From positions 1 through 64,000 of the forward strand of contig FJUW01000024.1 of NCBI GenBank assembly GCA_900074885.1: a stretch of DNA of 64,000 bases, written 5' to 3'. A program made the translations under genes and the position numbers. Shown here piece by piece: positions 1-12,300 of this stretch. A model generated the notes under the pieces. That model was given only the letters and a program-made list of their open reading frames with translations. It did no database searches and was not told the DNA's origin. Source of the stretch: Rhynchosporium graminicola. Its lineage: Eukaryota > Ascomycota > Leotiomycetes > Helotiales > Ploettnerulaceae. The first letter of the stretch is position 1; every line of letters starts with the position of its first letter.

Positions 1-1045
1 TACGCTTAGATAACTCTCCCTTACGAATCCCTTAGAGGTCTCTTACTCTTTAAAGTCGTTTATAGATATATACCTCGCGTTAATTAGAATTAGAAAGACC
101 TACTTAACTCTATTACGCCTACTAATAAGTTGAATACTTAGTAAGCTTTAGATTACGCTAATCGCTTGCGCGATACCTAGACTACTACTTAATCTAGCCT
201 CTAATATATATAAGCTAAGATATCCTAATCCTATAATCGCTTACACTATAAAGTCGACTTTACTATAGACGACCTTATCTAGCTAGATATGCGCTACTTT
301 ACGAGTACTCGACCTAGTAAAAAACTCGACTTCCTAACTAACGGACCCTTCCGTATAATTAAAAAGGTCAGAAGCTCTTATTACCTAGAGCTCTCTACTA
401 GTATAAAAGTATATAACGTATTCCCTGCTACTAAGCTATAGAAGTATCTAAACGACCTCTTACTAGGATAAACCTTACTACTACTACTACTTATTAATAT
501 TACTAGTGACGATAAATAGGAGATCGAAGATATACTTATATGCCGCAGGTAGCGTAATAGCCTCTTATACCGAGTTTCCTAGTTAAATCAAGATGTCGAT
601 CTTATATAGTACGACGCTATAGACGTTAAATACGCTCCTGCTAAGCTATAATAATTCTACCTTAATAACTTAACGTAAGCTAGACCTTCTGCTAGACTAC
701 CTAATTAGCTAAAAGCTTTCTACGATAGAATTAATAATTATAACTACCTTAATAGTAATAAGGAGATAGACTAACGCTCGAGGGCGAGCTTTTTTCGGAG
801 GGGGGAGTAGTATAATAACTAATTAAGTTTAGAGGTCTCTCCCTATTAGTAGAAAAACTTACTACTAAGCGAGATTATACGAGTAGAGTTTAGGGGCCCC
901 TTTTTATATATATATTTCTATTCTCTCTCTACTTCTTCACTCCTTAGTTATAGATTCTTAAGTGATTCTTACTACTTCATATTCATAGTAATATGAGGTC
1001 TTATTACTCAGGTAGTTTTGAGACCTTTCTAGAGCAAGCGTCACA
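1..1045 (+). mobile_element. 3' end of a Ty3/gypsy retrotransposon (family A), cut by the window edge
   Basis: Positions 1-810 match 20682-21489, the 3' coding end of the complete family A copy in this window. Around 302-470 one frame reads through the integrase C-terminal GPY/F module (KKLDFLTNGPFRIIKKV, then LELSTSIKVYNVFPATKL) before a TAG. Here the GPF residues are intact, whereas the other copy has decayed to RLF. A polypurine tract (GGAGGGGGG) near 797-806 precedes a 235-bp LTR at 811-1045 that ends in CGTCACA. Stops at expected CAG/CAA codons are the usual RIP scars. The 5' part and its target duplication lie outside the window. Confidence 0.88.
811..1045 (+). repeat. LTR of family A (3' LTR of the truncated copy)
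   Basis: It is 235 bp, the same length as the LTRs at 16898-17132 and 21490-21724, and aligns to them along its whole length. All three share the segment AGGTCTCTCCCTATT and end in AGCG(TCACA/TTATA). The start TATAAT corresponds to TGTGAC in the least mutated copy. Confidence 0.9.
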
Positions 1046-3870
1046 GTTTCTAGCTAATCAGGCGACTTCGGCCTACGGAATTAGATTCTTCCGAGAGTCT
1101 TAGTATTAATCTAAGTAGTAATCAATTAATCAGATTAATCTAATCTGATTAATCTACTAATTTACTACTTAATTCTAATCTAGATTAATTGATTAGATTA
1201 GATTAATATTCTGAATAGTTGAATAATTTTTGAACACGCTGAATTCGTCATCTCTTTTACAGTCGTCGTCGCTATTAAGATTGATTATAAGAAGGTTTGG
1301 ATACTCCGCAATTCGTCGGTAGAGTTAAAGCCTTTGTATTTATAATTAAGCCACTAGAAGTTCTCTACTCTGATAATTCGAGTATTACTGATCTTCTATC
1401 GTTCTCCAAATCGGTGATTTTCATTTAGATAATATTACTACTTCTTTTTATATCTTTTATTCGTAAGCTTTCTTATAGCTAGATCGACTATATAGTTAGA
1501 CAATTGTGACTTAGTAGAGCTAAGCGGCTTAGCGTCTGTTATGACTCAAACTTGATTATATCTTCTCTTTTACTTATATATAAATTCTTTCGGAACAAAT
1601 TATTTGTTATAGCAATATTAGATTCGACGGATAACTTTCTAGATCTAAATTTAGAACAAAACAAAGACTCAAGAAAGCTGTTATTTTTGATTGCCAAAAG
1701 GTTGTCGGTCCGCCCCCCCGAAACAGACTCTTTTTATTTAGAGACTAACAGTATAGTTTCTCGAAAGCCTCATTTTCTAAGTCGAATTTCAAGTTATTAG
1801 ATTATCTTATAGCAACTCTGACGGGTTTGAAAAAGATCAAGCTATTAAGGCAGATATTATTATTTACTAAGGACTGTATTGATAGCAAGACATTCAACGG
1901 CAGAGACACCAAGACGAATAGTATAATAGATTTACAGATCGATAGCACTATAAGTATTGTTTTTTTTTTGAGAATAGGATTGACTCTATAGGGTTATAAG
2001 AAACCACCGGAGATTTAGGTTTAAGTTCTAGGTATATATTTCCAGCGAGATGTTTAGTATCGAACATCATCCTGGGTATAACCCGTCATACCAAGGGCGA
2101 TATTTTCGTGATCGAGACATCTATATTGTGTCTAATATAAAACTTGCCATTAGGCTTCAAAGTAGAGTCCAATATCACGTTCTTCTTTATATCAGAGAAT
2201 AGATCGCCAGCAGCTCCTCGATTATTACCTAGCTCTAAATCCTTCTTGTCATTAGCTTATATATATTGTATCAGAATTATAGTAATATAGTCTATGTCAA
2301 TGATTAGATAGCGGCCTAAGTAAAGGTAACGCTTTCCTAAGGATACAAAGGAAACATCTATCGCAGTAGCAGCTAACACACCAATACCGAAGCGAATCCA
2401 TCTCATTTGTGATGAGTTTTTTTATTCAAAGTCCTTATCCTGGGACAATTAAGGGAGGATTGAGAGTATATTGTATTTCTTTCCGGCGTATCAGACTTTG
2501 AAACTTATTATATCAGCTTTTCTATGAGATTAGGAATAAGGCAGCCTAGGCCTACCATTCGGTATTGGGCATGCTTTGCATAGATTGCTATACTGCTATT
2601 TTGAGATGAGGATTTGGCCTCCTTGAATCTGTACAGGCTTGATTAGAGCAAGTAGGAAGGTAATACGAAGTAAGACGTCCAAGCCTTGACTTTTGTCGAG
2701 TGAGTTATTAGATAAGATGATTAATAGCCTAGTGACTGACACTATCGTCAAGTTCTTCCGAGGTGAGCAAAATCATCCCAAAAATACGTTGTTTATTTGC
2801 CTATCGTAAGGTATGATAGATTTGTGCAAAAGATTCCTGCCTTAATTGTTCTTTATTTAGCAGCTAACAAAATCTTTTATTTGTTCTTCTTTGATTGTCT
2901 TCTTTCTTTACATTTTCTAAACAGAATAGTATAAAGACTTCATTCGCTCCTTTGACGCATATGTAAAAGTGAAAGTGGTTCATGTGTGTCTGACTCATAT
3001 TTGTTCAAAATAAACTAGTATTATATGCTATACAAAATGAAGCAAACCGAATTGAAGCGCTTTGTCGCGTGAAAATGTTCAGTTGCTACCTCAGGTAAGC
3101 TAGCGACGACGTGAATCCCTTGTCGGGTCGGTGCCCGTGCTTTGTCGGTTCTCGGCCCGGCCCGACCCTTGAGTGCATGCTCTTGGCAGAAGGCAGCCTA
3201 ATAACCTTAAATAGCCTATCCCAGTCTGCGATAGAGGATACACAGCCAAGCCAGCCCTACCGCATCCCATGTGATCTTCACTTCGGAAGACTTTCACTAC
3301 CTACCACCTATACGACCCTGTGCCCGTTTCCTGCGCACATCTTCGAAGCGCAATAAACAAACACGCAGTGAAAACAAAATAACTGATTCTCTTTATGAAT
3401 TATACAAAAAGATTTTCATTCACAGATTCTACTCTGTCTCTCGATCCGCTCTGTTCTGTCGCTGCAAATAACGACTACACTACACTACACTATATAACAT
3501 CCGACAAGGACGATTAGAATTATTTCGTTCGAGTTCATTTAATTTTCGAACCGAATACTTATAATAGTATGTTCAGTGACTACCTATCTACTTACCTCTC
3601 TATCATTTGGGCAATCCTAACTATAACGCAGATCAGCCATCATACTATCCACTCCTCCTCCGACTTCCTCACAACACTCGTCTCTATCTAGCGCTACGAG
3701 TTCGTCTACTTCGAACAAGGTATCAAATCACCCTTCTATATGGTCCGAGAAAAATCGCCCGTCACGATCAGTTCTCCTGGATCACATTCGAGCTGTCTGC
3801 CATAACCCCTCTAACGTTAGTGCGACTCATCGAACGGCAGATAAATTCAAGAGTATGCCGTCCGTAGACG
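1046..3870. other. Decayed unique sequence between two transposons, no gene supported
   Basis: This stretch is AT-rich but less extreme than the transposons, and composition becomes normal after about 3060. Short open frames (for example 1552-1800 +, 3607-3867 +) start at non-ATG codons and resemble nothing I recognise. On the minus strand about 2265-2402 one frame stays open and hydrophobic (IGVLAATAIDVSFVSLG), possibly a decayed membrane-protein gene. A hairpin-forming inverted repeat lies at 1113-1170. The last 800 bp form the left flank of the hAT insertion. Confidence 0.5.
1113..1170. repeat. Short inverted repeat able to fold as a hairpin
   Basis: Positions 1125-1137 (ATTAATCAGATTA) and 1141-1153 (TAATCTGATTAAT) are perfect 13-bp inverted arms around a 3-nt spacer. 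An outer pair, AAGTAGTAA at 1113-1121 and TTACTACTT at 1162-1170, continues the symmetry. It could be a miniature transposon core or chance in AT-rich DNA. Confidence 0.55.
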
Positions 3871-3878
3871 ATAATAAT
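3871..3878 (+). repeat. Left target-site duplication of the hAT element
   Basis: ATAATAAT directly precedes the left inverted repeat and recurs exactly at 29321-29328 after the right one. Eight bases is the duplication length typical of hAT transposases. Confidence 0.93.
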
Positions 3879-3891
3879 CAGTGTGACAAAT
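3879..3891 (+). repeat. Left terminal inverted repeat of the hAT element
   Basis: CAGTGTGACAAAT begins with CAG, as many hAT ends do, and is perfectly repeated in inverse at 29308-29320. Confidence 0.93.
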
Positions 3892-3903
3892 TTCTACTCT
3901 ACT

Positions 3904-4171
3904 TATGACGACAGCTCACCTGAATGTCACATGAGAAGAAGGATAGATAACAGGGCCCAAGTTCACAGGTATCCCGGCAGAACTAGTATCCGACCCGGTA
4001 TAGTATCGGACTAGTACCGGCACATATATATAAGGTGCCTTACACTCTATCTCTCTTCTTCTTCCTTCCTTATCTTTTTATTTCCTTCGTAGTAGACTAT
4101 ATAAGATCGCTCTTAGCCTCTCTACTCGTTTATTCTTACTTATATACCGCCTTGAGTCTTGTGTCGTTACA
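3904..4171 (+). mobile_element. Solo LTR of gypsy family B
   Basis: The 268 bp align end to end with the two LTRs of element B (16086-16353 and 27742-28009), from TATGACGACAGC to TGTCGTTACA. Target duplication CTACT flanks it at 3899-3903 and 4172-4176. No internal sequence remains, so it is the product of LTR-LTR recombination. It keeps more CA and TG dinucleotides than the 3' LTR of element B, meaning lighter RIP. Confidence 0.92.
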
Positions 4172-4275
4172 CTACTACTCGAGTAGTACTCTAGAGTAGT
4201 AGAGTAGAGTAGAGTAGAATTGGAGTAGTTATATTTTCAACTACTCTAGAGTAGAATTAAAGTAGTGATTTTTAA

Positions 4276-7200
4276 TATCACGGGTGAGCAACGCGTACGC
4301 AGATAGTCAAGTGTAGTATTCAAGAAGTTCGATATAGGAGAGAGTCAGGTTCTAGCCTAGCTCCGAAGGAAAACATGCGGGTAACGCTAGGCTTAGTAAG
4401 TATAGGTATCGCCGGTGCTTAATCCTAGGGCTCGCCCCTTATATTACTCCCCTCCTCCTGCCTGTTTTCCAGCGGAGACTAATAGCAAATAGTCGTAGAA
4501 CCCTCCTATAGTTAATAACCGCGTTCTATTACTAAATATTAGGCGTTCTAATTATTATTATCCGCTTTCTTTATTATAATCCCGCCGTATTAAGCTAGCG
4601 CTCTGCTCCTATTATCGCTCGATCTAGCTATTATTATACTTCCTCCTATTATCGCTCGCTTCCTTTATTATCATCCCGCTATATTAAGCTAGCGCTCCGC
4701 TCCTATTATCGCTCGATCCGGCTAAGACATTATAAAAGAAGAGACTTTCTACCTTTTCAGACTTTTCTTTATATAATAATAATAACTATAGTAAAGTAAG
4801 TCCTTTCCCTCTCTTTCTATTAAAAGAAATATTAAAATTCGCGAATTATATATTAAAAATCCCTCTATTACGCTATCGGGATCTGCGCTAAAACTAGCGG
4901 AATCAGATATCTCTTACAATTCACTACGTCGCCTATACCCTCTTAGGCTCTAATTATATCGACTAAGCTATAAGTATCGCACTCCGCCCGTTCTCGGACA
5001 GAATCTTAATAAACTCAGTCGAATCGCTCCTAATCTTATATCTATTATAAGGATAAGAAGAAGAATTGCGAGAACCTATAAGCTTTCCCCGGGTTCTGCG
5101 CGAAAACAGTTAGCTTACGTAATAGTCCTTAAATCTCCTATATCGCCTACTCCGTTTAGACCTATTCTACTAATACTAATAAGTAAGTATTATACTCCGC
5201 CTGTTTTTCGTCGCTTTACGCTCTATATAGAAACGAGGCTTACGTTGATCTCGTTAAGGTATTAAAGGCCTAGAAAGCCCTTAAGCTCTTCTAATCCTCT
5301 AGTTTTCTTTCCGCGTAAGTTTATTTAGTCCTTATATATTTCTCGTTAGTAACTAATGTTTTTCAGTCCCTTAGCCTCCGAGGTTACTACTTCTATTATT
5401 ACTATTATTACTTAATAGGGTTAAACGTAAGTAATTATCAGACTCCGCTTGTTTTCTATCGGCTTACCCTCTTTTAGTACTAGAGGAGTACCTCTAGTAC
5501 TTATTTTAGGACTCTACTGAGCCTCCTAGGGACTCCGTAGGAAATATAGCGAAATGCGTATCTTTTCCGTAGCGTTATTTTCTTAAGAAAAAGAAAATCT
5601 AAAATTAATTTTCTTTTTCTTTTTCCTTTAGCAAGCTAATTATATCGACTCGCACTTAAGACTTAAGTAGTTCTACTATTACTATATAGCTTTAGCCTCC
5701 TTTCTTATAGTCTTACGCTATCTTTATAGTAGCTACTTTCTAGTAACTATCGCCTCTCTATTTAAGTAGAGTATACCTCTTTCTATCTCTAACTTACGTA
5801 GCCCTTCCTTAAACCCCCGGAGACCTACGTATACGTAGCTATCTCTAGAGTAGTTCCTCGTTATAGCTCTATTATTAACGTCTAGCATTTCCTTCCGCTT
5901 CTAATATCACAGAGCTTTTCCTTAAGCTTCCGGAGGCTAGCGCTTACGTAGCTATCTACTCCCGGAGTAGTCTTTCGTTATAGCCTCCTTTATATTATTA
6001 TCTTCCGGCGTCTTTATAGTAGCTACTATTATATAGCCGCCGCCTCCCTATTTAAGGTAGAGTAAACCTCCTTCCGCTTCTAATATCGCGGAGCCTTTCC
6101 TTAAGCTTCCGGAGGCTAGCGCTTACGTAGCTATCTACCCCCGGAGTAGTCTTTCGTTATAGCCCCCTTTATATTATCGTCTTCCGGCGTCTTTATAGCA
6201 GCTACTATTATATAGCCGCCGCCTCCCTATTTAAGGTAAGGTAAACCTCCTTCCGCTTCTAATATCGCGGAGCCCTTCCTTCAGCGTCCGGAGACTAGCG
6301 CTTACGCAGCTACCTCCGGAATAGTCTTTCGTTATAGCCCCCTTCATATTATCGTCTTCCGGCGTCTTTATAGTAGCTATCGTTATATAGCCGCCGCTTC
6401 CCTATTTAAGGTAAGGTAAACCTCCTTCTGCTTCTAATATCGCGGAGCCCTTCCTTCAGCGTCCGGAGACTAGCGCCTACGCAGCTACCTCCGGAATAGT
6501 CTTTCGTTATAGCCCCCTTTATATTATCTACTTTAAGCGTCTTCTGTCTTCCGTCTCTAGCTTACCGGAGTACTTCTTCAGAGTCCGGAGACTAACGTAT
6601 ACGTAGCTACTTCCGGAGTAGTTCTTCGTTATAGCCTACTTATACTATTATCTTCCGATATCTTTATAGTAGCTACTATTAAGTAACCGCTGCCTCCCTA
6701 CTCTAGGTAAAGTGAACCTCCTTCCTTTATCTTAGATATCGTTAAAGGGTTCTCGTTATCCGCGCGTTCCTAAGTAGCTACCTACTAGCGATAGTCGCTC
6801 CTCGTGTCTTTTAGGCATATATTCTACTTAAGCTATCGAATAGCTTCTATCGTTCGCTTATTCGTAGGTAGCAACCGACTAATTATCGCCGCTTTCCTTA
6901 TCTATTCGGGAGTAGTCTATACCCTAAGCTACTCCTTACTTTTCTACTCCTATAAAAAATTTTCAGCTACCTTTCTACTCCTATCTTATAGGTTTAAAGG
7001 ATAAATTAAGCGTACTTCGGCTTAAGAATAGCAGAATCTATCGAATCTTCGTCTTTTCTCGCGTTCCTAGAGCTTTCTCTAGGTATCCTTAGTATCGATT
7101 CGGCTTCTATTACTCCTATACCTTTACTATCCTATTATTAATTATTTATTAAAGACTTCGTTCCTCGACTACGATCATTCGGACTCCGATATAAAGGCTA

Positions 7201-7396
7201 TAGGAGCTAGTTATTTAATCGAACTTAATATCACAGGTAAGTAACACGTACGCAGATAGTCAAGTGTAGTATTTAAGAAGTTCGATACAAGAGAGAGTCA
7301 GGTTCTAGCCTAGCTCCGAAGGAAAATATGCGGGTGCCGCTAGGCTTAGTAAGCACAGGTATCGCCGGTGCTTAATCCTGGGGCTCGCCCCTTACA
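4276..7396 (+). mobile_element. Non-autonomous LTR element (family C) inside the hAT element
   Basis: Two 168-bp direct repeats (4276-4443 and 7229-7396) end in CTCGCCCCTTATA/CTTACA. Target duplication TTTAA lies at 4271-4275 and 7397-7401. The 2.8-kb interior shows no gag, protease, reverse transcriptase or integrase motif in any frame, even allowing for RIP stops. About a third of it is a tandem array (5818-6700). The size and lack of coding resemble LARD/TRIM-type elements mobilised by a partner. Orientation is not established; the plus label is nominal. Confidence 0.88.
5818..6700 (+). repeat. Tandem array of about 175-179 bp units inside element C
   Basis: The motif CGGAG(A/G)C followed by TACGTAGCTA or TACGCAGCTA recurs at 5818, 5931, 6110, 6289, 6464 and 6586. 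The three central intervals are 179, 179 and 175 bp; the outer ones are shorter (113 and 122). Each unit contains CTTCCG(G)CGTCTTTATAG, a GCCGCCGC(C/T)TCCCTATTTAAG stretch and CTTCTAATATCGCGGAG. Copies differ mainly by C/T and G/A changes. Confidence 0.85.
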
Positions 7397-7559
7397 TTTA
7401 ACTACTCTAGAGTAGTTGAGTAGTAGACTAGTAATAGTGAAAATAATAATTATATCTAAAGACTTATAGAAAGTCTTAGATTCTCCTAGTCTATAGTATA
7501 TATAAATAAAAGAGAAACTAAGTAACTAAATACAAATAAACTAATCAATAATAAACAAG

Positions 7560-8049
7560 TCCTGGGATATATTAGGACTAGCTTCTTCTTATCCTCTAAG
7601 CTCTATATCTTTAAAGATACCCCAGCTTTTAAGTGAGATAATTAACTTAAAGGTCTCTTTACTAAGCCTATTTCGTAGCTTATTAATAATAAGAGCCCCT
7701 TAACTAAAGAATCTTTCAGAAGAAGCTAAAGTAGCCGGAATTTGTAAATAGTTTCGAGCTATTAACGATAATACCGGATATTTATCTTTATTATTAGCCT
7801 AAAAGGTTAAAGGGCGTACCTAATAATATAGTTAGTAAGTTTATTATTTATTATTTAAATAAAAGAAAGACTTACGTTCTTATTAGCTCTTCTTACTTCA
7901 AAATAAAGAGTAAATTCATCGAGCTCTTCTTCTTCGTTTTCAATATATATATCTAAGTCGTCCTCGTCGTCTCGATTTATATTTATATTCTTAGCTTCTT
8001 GTAACGGAGGTAAACTTAATAAATAGTCTTGTTTATAACTATAAGTCAA
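7560..8049 (-). pseudogene. hAT transposase C-terminal region, RIP-mutated
   Basis: Read on the minus strand, 7855-8049 holds a frame with an acidic run (DDEDDLDIYIENEEEELDEF). After an interruption, about 7830-7600 reads YPVLSLIARNYLQIPATLAS, then SERFFS, a stop, GALIINKLRNRL and LISLKSW. This matches the hAT dimerisation domain (YP.L..LA...L.IPAT...SER.FS) as I know it. The TAG in mid-domain is a likely CAG or TGG mutated by RIP. The rest of the transposase lies at 8050-9014, 15689-16085 and 28015-29200. Confidence 0.85.
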
Positions 8050-9014
8050 AGTTAATATTATTAGTTATATTATATATTAAAAGATAACTTACGTATTATA
8101 TACTTCTTTTAATCGATTAAAGATATCAATAGATTGACCTCTAGTAAGGCTAATAAGCTCTAGAAAATCTCTTTTTATTCTAGGGTCTAGAATTAAAGAT
8201 AGATATAAAGCTCTATTATTAAGGTTAATACCCTATTTAGGGTAATATTTCCTCAATTTAGCGATACTCTTATTTATAGCGTCTCTAAAGACTAGATCCT
8301 ATTTATTTATTAGTATATATTTAAATATTAAGATCTTAGTACTTACGTTTAGTTCTTCTCTTATATTCTCTAGCCGAGTATTTATACTATAAACCTTAGT
8401 GATTAAATAATATATAGTTGGATATTTATCAGCTTGTAATTTCGTAGTAGCCTTTATAAAGATATTAAATATCTTAAGGCATTTTTCTAAGTATTAAATA
8501 TCTGAGTCTTTTAATAGAAGAATATCTCTATTCGTCTTAAAGACCTTCGATTTCGAAGAAGTAATAACTAGCTTAATAGCTAGCTATAAGTATAAGAAGT
8601 CTTTTAGCATATTAGCTATCGAAGACCACCTAGTTTTCTGATCTAATATTAGTTAATATATATAATAATAAATAAGAATTAGATAATACTTATCTAATTG
8701 AGGTATTCTAGCTTCTTTGATATTTAGAGCTTGAATTTAGCTCTTTAATAGTCTTATATTCTCCTAAGAGTACTTAATACCGAATATAATTTTCCGAATT
8801 CTTTTCTATAAAGAAGTACCTTAATATAATATTAGTATTAAGATAATAGAAGATAGATTTAAAATAACTTACTATTCGGAATAATATCTTCAACTTCTTC
8901 GTTTTCGATATTATAAATATTGATATTATCTAAGTCGTTATAAGCGTCTTTAATAATCGCTTTTAATATATCTTAAACGACTAGATTAAGTACGTGAGTA
9001 ATATAAGATATATC

Positions 9015-9386
9015 TATAACGTACAGTAGGGCGTAGTGTTCGTCCTAGAGTGCGAAAGAGGTTAGTTAGGTAGGCAGGGACGCTATCACTAGATTAAGTC
9101 TAGTAATCTTTATAAGTTACTAAGTATAAGTAAGATATTATATTTAAATTAAGTACGAAGCTTCTATCTAGTAAGCAGATATGCTAGTATATATAGAACT
9201 TTCGTTCTATTGAATCATCTGAATTATCTAAATTATTATCTAGTTCAGGAACTATAAGCTAATTCAGTATATAACCTTTATTACGTAACCTATAGTTTCT
9301 CTATATAGTATAGAGCTAGCTACGTAGGTTAGTCTGCCTGCCGAGCCTTAGGGCTATATTACCTGTTATAGCTAAGGGTTATAATA
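9015..9386 (-). repeat. 3' LTR of element D
   Basis: 372 bp, same length as its partner at 15317-15688. It is more mutated: where the partner has CACGTGACC this copy has TACGTAACC, and where the partner has TGCAGTACAG this copy has TATAGTATAG. Confidence 0.92.
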
Positions 9387-12300
9387 CTATCTCCCTTCTA
9401 GCTTAGCGCGTCTCGCGCTTCTAGCTTAGATACCTGATTAAGAAATATCGACTTTCTATAATAACTATCTTCTTCTTTTACTATACTACTTACTTATTAT
9501 AAATATATTAAAGAGAACTAATAAAACCTCTTATCTCGTATCCTTTATTACGATTTCAAAATACCGTCTTATTCTCGCTGCGATAAAGATCCTTATCGGG
9601 TCTATATTATTTCCTTTGACTCTAATCGTTATACTGAATATATTCGCGCTAGTAGAAATACGAAATATAATATATAAGGTTCTTTAAAGAGTAAATAGCA
9701 TAAGTTAGAGAGAACCGAGGCCGATCTTACCTAGGCTTATAAGAAGGCTTAATAGGATTAGTAAAAGCTAATTAAATATCTAGCTTTCTAATAAGCTAAG
9801 ATCCTTCGGATTAATAAATAAAGAGAATTCTTTTATATAAAAGCAGCTAAGATACTATATTATAGTCTTTATTCTCTAGATAAGTTAGAAGCTATCGAAG
9901 AAAAAGAACGTATAGCGAAGGAATAAGAGGAGCTCGCGTCCTTACTTAATATCGAGGCCTTAGATCCTGCTCTCGTGGAGTAGCTAAACTATTTCGATCC
10001 TTCTGATCTTATATAGATCGCCTTAGGTTTTAGTAATAATTCTTCTTAAGAGTCGCTTAGGTTTTTAACCGGAACTATTAAAGTAAATCCGAATAGTTCA
10101 GGTTTCGTATAAGTTCCTATAAGTTTTCCTTATCTCTATACTTTTTTTATTTTACTAAATATTCCTATTAACCTTATATTATAATCCGGGTATCTAGTAA
10201 TTTCTCTATATTATATATATCTAGTTCGTTCTCGGGTTAGAGTTCTTTATCTATTACTAAGGGTATATCTCTATTAGTAAGTTCTAGTAGTAATACGTAG
10301 AATACAAGGTATAGTCGAGATCCTTATAGTAGCTATAGTCTGAAATTTATAAGTCTTACTTCTTCTAGTATTTCGAATAGTCCGAGTTTCTTAAAATCCA
10401 GTTTCGTACTTAGTTATTTTATTTTAATATATTTTCGTAATAAGTATACTTTATCCCTCCTCTTAAGCGGAAGTCCTATATTACGCTTCTAGTTATTATA
10501 CTTCGTAGTTCTCGCGTTCGAGAAGTCGATATCTTTAGATAGTTATTATTATAAGTCCTATATCTTATATACTAGGACTATAGATTCTTACGCGCTAATA
10601 AGGTCCCTTCTTAGTTATCGGTATACTTCGGGTTCGAAGCTGTAGTTAGCGAAGAATAAGGAAACCGAGGTAGTTTCGTTCTTAGCGCTATTATATATAA
10701 ACTAAGTAAGAGGAAGCAGTTCGACCTAATTACTCTATTCCCTATTAATATAGCTACGTAAGTACTATTCTATTAATTGATTTAGTTATTCTATTTATCT
10801 ATCTATCTATAGATAGAATACGATATAGTTAAGCCTAAGTTAGTTCATAAGTAATATCTAAAACTTAGAGGTAAATAACTTATCTCGATCTGAGATAATC
10901 TCGTTAAGTAGCTTATATTAGCTTACTATTATCTTAAGGAATATATACATAAGTTCCTTAGCGTTACTTCCTTCCTTATATAGCACGAAGTATCTATATT
11001 TAGTAAGTTAATCTATAATAACTTAGATAGTATTAAATACTATATTAGTTATTAGTTCTTTTAATAATAGTAGTTTAATAACGAAGTTAAATATAATCGA
11101 CTCTTATACTCTAGTAGATATTACTAGTGATTTAAGAAGATTATATAGTATATATCTACTTAATTTACTTTTTATATATATATTATATTCTCTAATAATA
11201 TTTTCTATTTACTTTCTTATACCTAGAAAGTAATAGTCCCTAGCTATTCGTTCGAAGGTTCTTATAATCCCTTAGTAACTATATATAAGTAATAAGTATT
11301 ACTCTATTATAAATATCTATCTTAGTTTACTTAGGATATATATAAGTCCTTTGAACCTAAGGAAGCTATCTTCGTCTATTATAAAGTTATCTATAGATTT
11401 ACTAGTAACTTACTATACGTATTTATTTATTATATATACGTTTTTAATTTAGTTTATAAGGTATTTATCTTCTAATACTATAACTATTACTAAGAGTTTA
11501 TAATTATATTCTATTCCTTCCTTTCCCTTTTTAAGGATAGCTCAGGGCCTCTCTATAGGTTTTCCCGAGTAGTCTTATTATCTACTAAGAGCATCAGTTC
11601 TTATATTTTCGCTACCTTTTCTATAGGTAATATTAAACTTTAGGGTCGAGAGTTCCTCTGATCACTTGATTTATCTCTTATTTAATATTTTTATTAATAT
11701 AAATAATATTAGATTCTTATAGTTAGTTTAAATCTAGATAATATACTTTACTTCTTCTAAATAGTATTACTACTACTTATAAGCAGCTACTATAGCAAGT
11801 AGTTCCTTATCGTATATATTATAATTAAGCTCTATAAGTGAAAACGTTCATAAGTAATATATAATAAGATATAGTTATTTATTATATTTCTAGCTTAAGT
11901 ATACTCCTAGTGCGAAATCCGAAGCGTCGGTTTCTATTACTATCTCGAGGTTTAGATCGTAAGTAGCTAAGATAAGTATATTAGTAAAGTATTCTTTTAG
12001 TATCCGAAACGCTTCTTCTACTATAGTTATTTAAATAAAGTCCTAGTCCTTCTTAGTAAGATCTATAAGTACTTTAGCTACTATAGAGTAATTCTTAATA
12101 AATCTTCTATAGAAATTCGCGAATCCGAGGAAGGATTATACTTCCTTTACGCTATCTAGTATTAGCTATATAAGTACTACCTTAACCTTAATCAGGTCTA
12201 TTCGGACTCTATATTATCTAACGATAAATCCTAAGAAGTAGATTTCTTCTTAATGAAATTCGTATTTCTCTAGTTTAAGAAGTAGCTTAATGCTCTTAAG

